This document shows positions 6,581 to 8,954 of a DNA stretch of 8,954 nt, one piece after another. A model generated the notes under the pieces. It worked only from the letters and a program-made list of their open reading frames with translations, searched no databases and was not told the DNA's origin. The stretch is from assembly GCA_030740315.1 (NCBI GenBank), contig JASLXN010000050.1, positions 1 to 8,954 on the forward strand. Direction: 5' to 3'. Made by a program: the position numbers and the translations under genes. The stretch's first letter is position 1; every line of letters begins with the position of its first letter. The stretch is from Dehalococcoidia bacterium (GTDB lineage Bacteria > Chloroflexota > Dehalococcoidia > JACVQG01 > JAHKAY01).

Positions 6581-7867
6581 TCAGGCGGCGGTACGCTGGG
6601 CCTTGCGCTCTATGCACACCCCCACGAAGTGCTCCATCCGCTCCTGGAAGTCCCTCATGTCAAAGGTGCTGGTGTCCAAGTTGCGGCCCTCTACGAACAG
6701 GTTGGGGATACCTAACTCCGCCTCCACCCTGTCCTGCACAACCTTGCGGGTGAGCACGGCCGCCACGCAGCCCCACTGCTCGAAATTTACTATGCCGTCC
6801 ACATTCAGCTCCTTGCAGAAGTAGATGGTGTCATCCACCCAGCGGTTGGCCAGCCCCGCCCAGGAGTTCATGGTGAGCGTACGGGCCTGATCCTCCAGGG
6901 GGGTCAGCATCCGGCCGTACTCGTTTTCGTCGCCGAAGTAGCCCCTAGTGCCAAAGAAGCGGGCTGCCCCGCCCACCTGGAAATGGACCACTGAGGCCCC
7001 TTGGTTCTCCAACAACTTGAAGACATCGGCGAAGTATGGTGCGGTAATGGTCCACATGATGCGTACCTTTTCCTCCTTCACCACGCCTTGGCCCCGCTCC
7101 ACCCGCTCCCCAATCTCGTCCCGTAGCGTACGGTAGTAGTCCACCACCTTCTGTGGGTTGGGGAACTGGCTGGGATTGCGGGGGAGTCGGAACACATCCT
7201 GCCCCGAGAGGGGGCACGGGGAGCGCTTGCGCAACTCGTAGATGTCCCGCAGGTAATCGCACGCCTCTTTGTCCATGGCGGTCAGCTCCACCATGCGGTC
7301 CTCGTTGTACTTGATGCCGAGCACCCGGCTCTCGGCGAACTCCACCCACTCCCCCAACTGGTCCGTGGTGTATGAGAGCAGCCTCTCGCTGGCCTCGTCA
7401 TGCACGGCATCAATGTCTATGCAAAAGTGGTGAGGAGAGTAGTACTGGCCGATGGTGTGTCCCATGAGCATTATGGGGTCGCAGGCCTGGTTGACGGCGA
7501 TGGTCATGGCCGGCACCGGCACATCCTGGGCCAGCACCATGCCCACGCCGATGATGGTGCGGTCACAGTGGTGGTCCGGGTAGCCTTTGGTCCGTAGGAT
7601 ATCAAAGTACTTGTCGGCGTTGGTCACCCGGTCGGCCTCGTTCTGGATGGGGAGATAGTTGAACCCCATGGAAGTGATGAGGGCTGGGATATTGGGGCCA
7701 AAGCAGAAGGGCTTACCCTCTTTCCACGCCTCAAGCTCATGCGCCCGTAGCTCCATCTCTAACTCGTAGAGCATAGCGGTGGCCTTGAGTTTGGTGGGGT
7801 CCGGGTTCTCCCTTATCTTTTTGACCCGACGCTCCATCTTGGCGTATTCGGCTTCTATGTAGTTCAT
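6581..7867 (-). CDS. 2-hydroxyacyl-CoA dehydratase / benzoyl-CoA reductase family subunit (longer, BcrB-like)
   Basis: Predicted iron-sulfur subunit of the HGD-D family, which includes 2-hydroxyacyl-CoA dehydratases (HgdA/B, HadB/C) and class I benzoyl-CoA reductase (BcrB/C). These cytoplasmic, oxygen-sensitive enzymes use very low-potential electrons from an ATP-driven activase to act on a CoA thioester. The product is 428 residues, close to BcrB-like subunits. Three candidate [4Fe-4S] cysteines fall in the family's positions: Cys101 (HHCDRTIIGVGM), Cys129 (NQACDPIMLMGH) and Cys367 (EQWGCVAAVLTRK). The usual end follows: GIPNLFVEGRNLD (386-398), then a helix. A charged, probably helical N-terminus (1-50) precedes the core. 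The start MNYIEAEYAK has an AGGAG five bases upstream. The gene begins 31 bases after the upstream subunit's stop, so the two are one operon, ending at the 6525-6556 terminator. Substrate is unknown; the paralogue order (shorter then longer) resembles bcrC-bcrB. Confidence 0.9.
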   Translation of the reverse strand: MNYIEAEYAKMERRVKKIRENPDPTKLKATAMLYELEMELRAHELEAWKEGKPFCFGPNIPALITSMGFNYLPIQNEADRVTNADKYFDILRTKGYPDHHCDRTIIGVGMVLAQDVPVPAMTIAVNQACDPIMLMGHTIGQYYSPHHFCIDIDAVHDEASERLLSYTTDQLGEWVEFAESRVLGIKYNEDRMVELTAMDKEACDYLRDIYELRKRSPCPLSGQDVFRLPRNPSQFPNPQKVVDYYRTLRDEIGERVERGQGVVKEEKVRIMWTITAPYFADVFKLLENQGASVVHFQVGGAARFFGTRGYFGDENEYGRMLTPLEDQARTLTMNSWAGLANRWVDDTIYFCKELNVDGIVNFEQWGCVAAVLTRKVVQDRVEAELGIPNLFVEGRNLDTSTFDMRDFQERMEHFVGVCIERKAQRTAA

Positions 7868-7898
7868 CTTTCTCCTCTTTCGGGCATAGCACCCCGCT

Positions 7899-8954
7899 CT
7901 AAGATTCCGGCTCCACCATCTCCAGGAAGGCCTGTACACGGTTCCGTATCTGCCCCATATTGCTGGATATATATTCCCGTTCCAGGCTTATGGCTTGGAT
8001 ACCGGCCTGCTTTATGCGGTCCAGGAAATAGGGGCGGCGCATCTCACGGGAACGGGAGTAGCGTTGTGCAAGCTCGATTACACCGTGAATATTGTACTCC
8101 TTCACCCACTGCGCTGTCTGCTCTATTTGGGCATCCCAGGCCACCATGCGGGCGGGGCCGGGCTGACCCAGATAGCGGTGGGCTATGTTCCACTGAGGGT
8201 CACGGCCGTCCAACTCCACTAGGCCTGAGTAATAGCGGCTGCCAGTGTCGAAGTCGTCCATGGCCACCACGCAGCCGGCGTCTTCGATTACCTCCACATA
8301 GGCGGGATTGTCGGCGAAATCGCTGGACACCAGAATGCGGGTGGTCGGGTAGGAAAGCTTGGCCTGTCTTACCCTGATATATGGGAGGAGATCTGATAGC
8401 TCCTGGTTGAACCGGTCCACGGGCATCAGAGTGCCGGCTGTAGTGAGTCCCACCATCTCGGCACCGCTTAAGGGTGGCGATTCCTGTTTGCGCATCTCAT
8501 ATACCTCAAGCATGAGGGAGCGCCGCCGGTTGCACACCTCAACGGCCCAGGCTAGGTCTGAATCTGTTATCTTTTTACCGGAAAGGCCCTCCACCGCAGT
8601 CACGAACTCGGATATCTCACCGGCGTAGTACTTGATGGTCTGATTTGAGGCGCAGTGGGGAAGATGCAGGATATGGGTGAAGTCGGTTTTGCCCAGGTGT
8701 CGCCACACATCCCACAGGCGGGTGATGTCCTGCTCCCAAGTGGTGGCCACAACCCCGTCTAGGAAGTCCATATCGTTGTCCAGCAGGGACTGTAGCACAT
8801 GGTTGCAGTACCCGCAGCTATTGGCGGAGCGAATTACCAGGGCATCGTCTATCTTATCGGACCAAGTGCCACTTACCCGCCACGGCATGATTCCGGCCGC
8901 CACCAGCACCTCCACTGGGACATAGGTGCAGGCAATGCCCACTACCCTGCCGCC
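7899..8954 (-). CDS. 2-hydroxyacyl-CoA dehydratase / benzoyl-CoA reductase family subunit (shorter, BcrC/HgdB-like; 5' end cut by window edge)
   Basis: Partner subunit of the downstream HGD-D gene; 351 residues are visible and the frame stays open at the window edge. The first visible residues, GGRVVGIACTYVPVEVLVAAGIMPWRV, match a stretch that in the family lies about 25-40 residues inside the protein. The true start is therefore outside, and the in-frame GTG at 8942 should not be used as one. Seen in order, numbered from the edge: CTYVPVEVLVAAGIMP (9-24); SANSCGYC (43-50) with Cys47 at the first cluster-ligand position; GVVATTWEQDITRLWDVW (67-84), where the family's second cysteine should be but is not; VVAMDDFDTGSRYY (229-242); and AQRYSRSREMRRP (296-308), where the third cysteine appears to be Ser300. 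The fold is preserved but the usual three-Cys cluster site is not. By-eye alignment to remembered HgdB supports this. It may be a structural or substrate-binding partner, or ligate a cluster differently. Confidence 0.85.
   Translation of the reverse strand, partial: GGRVVGIACTYVPVEVLVAAGIMPWRVSGTWSDKIDDALVIRSANSCGYCNHVLQSLLDNDMDFLDGVVATTWEQDITRLWDVWRHLGKTDFTHILHLPHCASNQTIKYYAGEISEFVTAVEGLSGKKITDSDLAWAVEVCNRRRSLMLEVYEMRKQESPPLSGAEMVGLTTAGTLMPVDRFNQELSDLLPYIRVRQAKLSYPTTRILVSSDFADNPAYVEVIEDAGCVVAMDDFDTGSRYYSGLVELDGRDPQWNIAHRYLGQPGPARMVAWDAQIEQTAQWVKEYNIHGVIELAQRYSRSREMRRPYFLDRIKQAGIQAISLEREYISSNMGQIRNRVQAFLEMVEPES

Overview
The window reads as ordinary bacterial chromosome of about 55-60% GC, with dense gene packing and short leaders. 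A Chloroflexota (Dehalococcoidia-like) source is my best guess. It rests on the greA-lysS pairing, oxygen-sensitive 2-hydroxyacyl-CoA dehydratase genes, the amidohydrolase-3/nitronate-monooxygenase gene content, and G/C-rich hairpin repeats between genes. No rRNA or other phylogenetic marker settles it, so treat the taxon as low confidence.

Layout. (1) Minus strand, 1-2052: a two-gene unit, greA then lysS, behind a near-consensus sigma-70 promoter. lysS runs off the left edge a few residues before its end. (2) Minus strand, 2091 to about 3033: a gene-free-looking stretch that is actually a decayed type II NADH dehydrogenase (NDH-2) gene. It has five in-frame stops, at least two frameshifts and no FAD-binding N-terminus. 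(3) Plus strand, 3052-4587: an intact amidohydrolase-3 family metal hydrolase. (4) Minus strand, 4635-5636: a nitronate monooxygenase/2-nitropropane dioxygenase-like flavoprotein, convergent with the amidohydrolase. A small hairpin lies between the two. (5) Plus strand, 5760-6185: a small VOC (glyoxalase-fold) protein, divergent from the flavoprotein. The shared spacer holds two AT-rich inverted repeats and a promoter. (6) 6186-6580: a gene-free spacer with a cruciform-like repeat, G-rich repeats and a strong terminator. (7) Minus strand, 6581-8954: two adjacent subunits of the 2-hydroxyacyl-CoA dehydratase/benzoyl-CoA reductase family. The upstream one is cut by the right edge.

How the genes fit together. 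greA and lysS are housekeeping. The two dehydratase-family genes are clearly one operon and should form a heterodimeric iron-sulfur enzyme acting on a CoA thioester. The downstream subunit keeps all three candidate cluster cysteines. The upstream subunit seems to have lost two of its three, so the pair looks asymmetric. No ATP-dependent activase gene is visible; it could lie beyond the right edge. The rotted NDH-2 (a respiratory quinone reductase) near an oxygen-sensitive dehydratase is compatible with a lineage that moved away from NDH-2-based respiration, but that link is inference.

Best candidates for follow-up: the asymmetric dehydratase pair, the NDH-2 pseudogene, and a GreA whose coiled-coil tip lacks the two catalytic acids.
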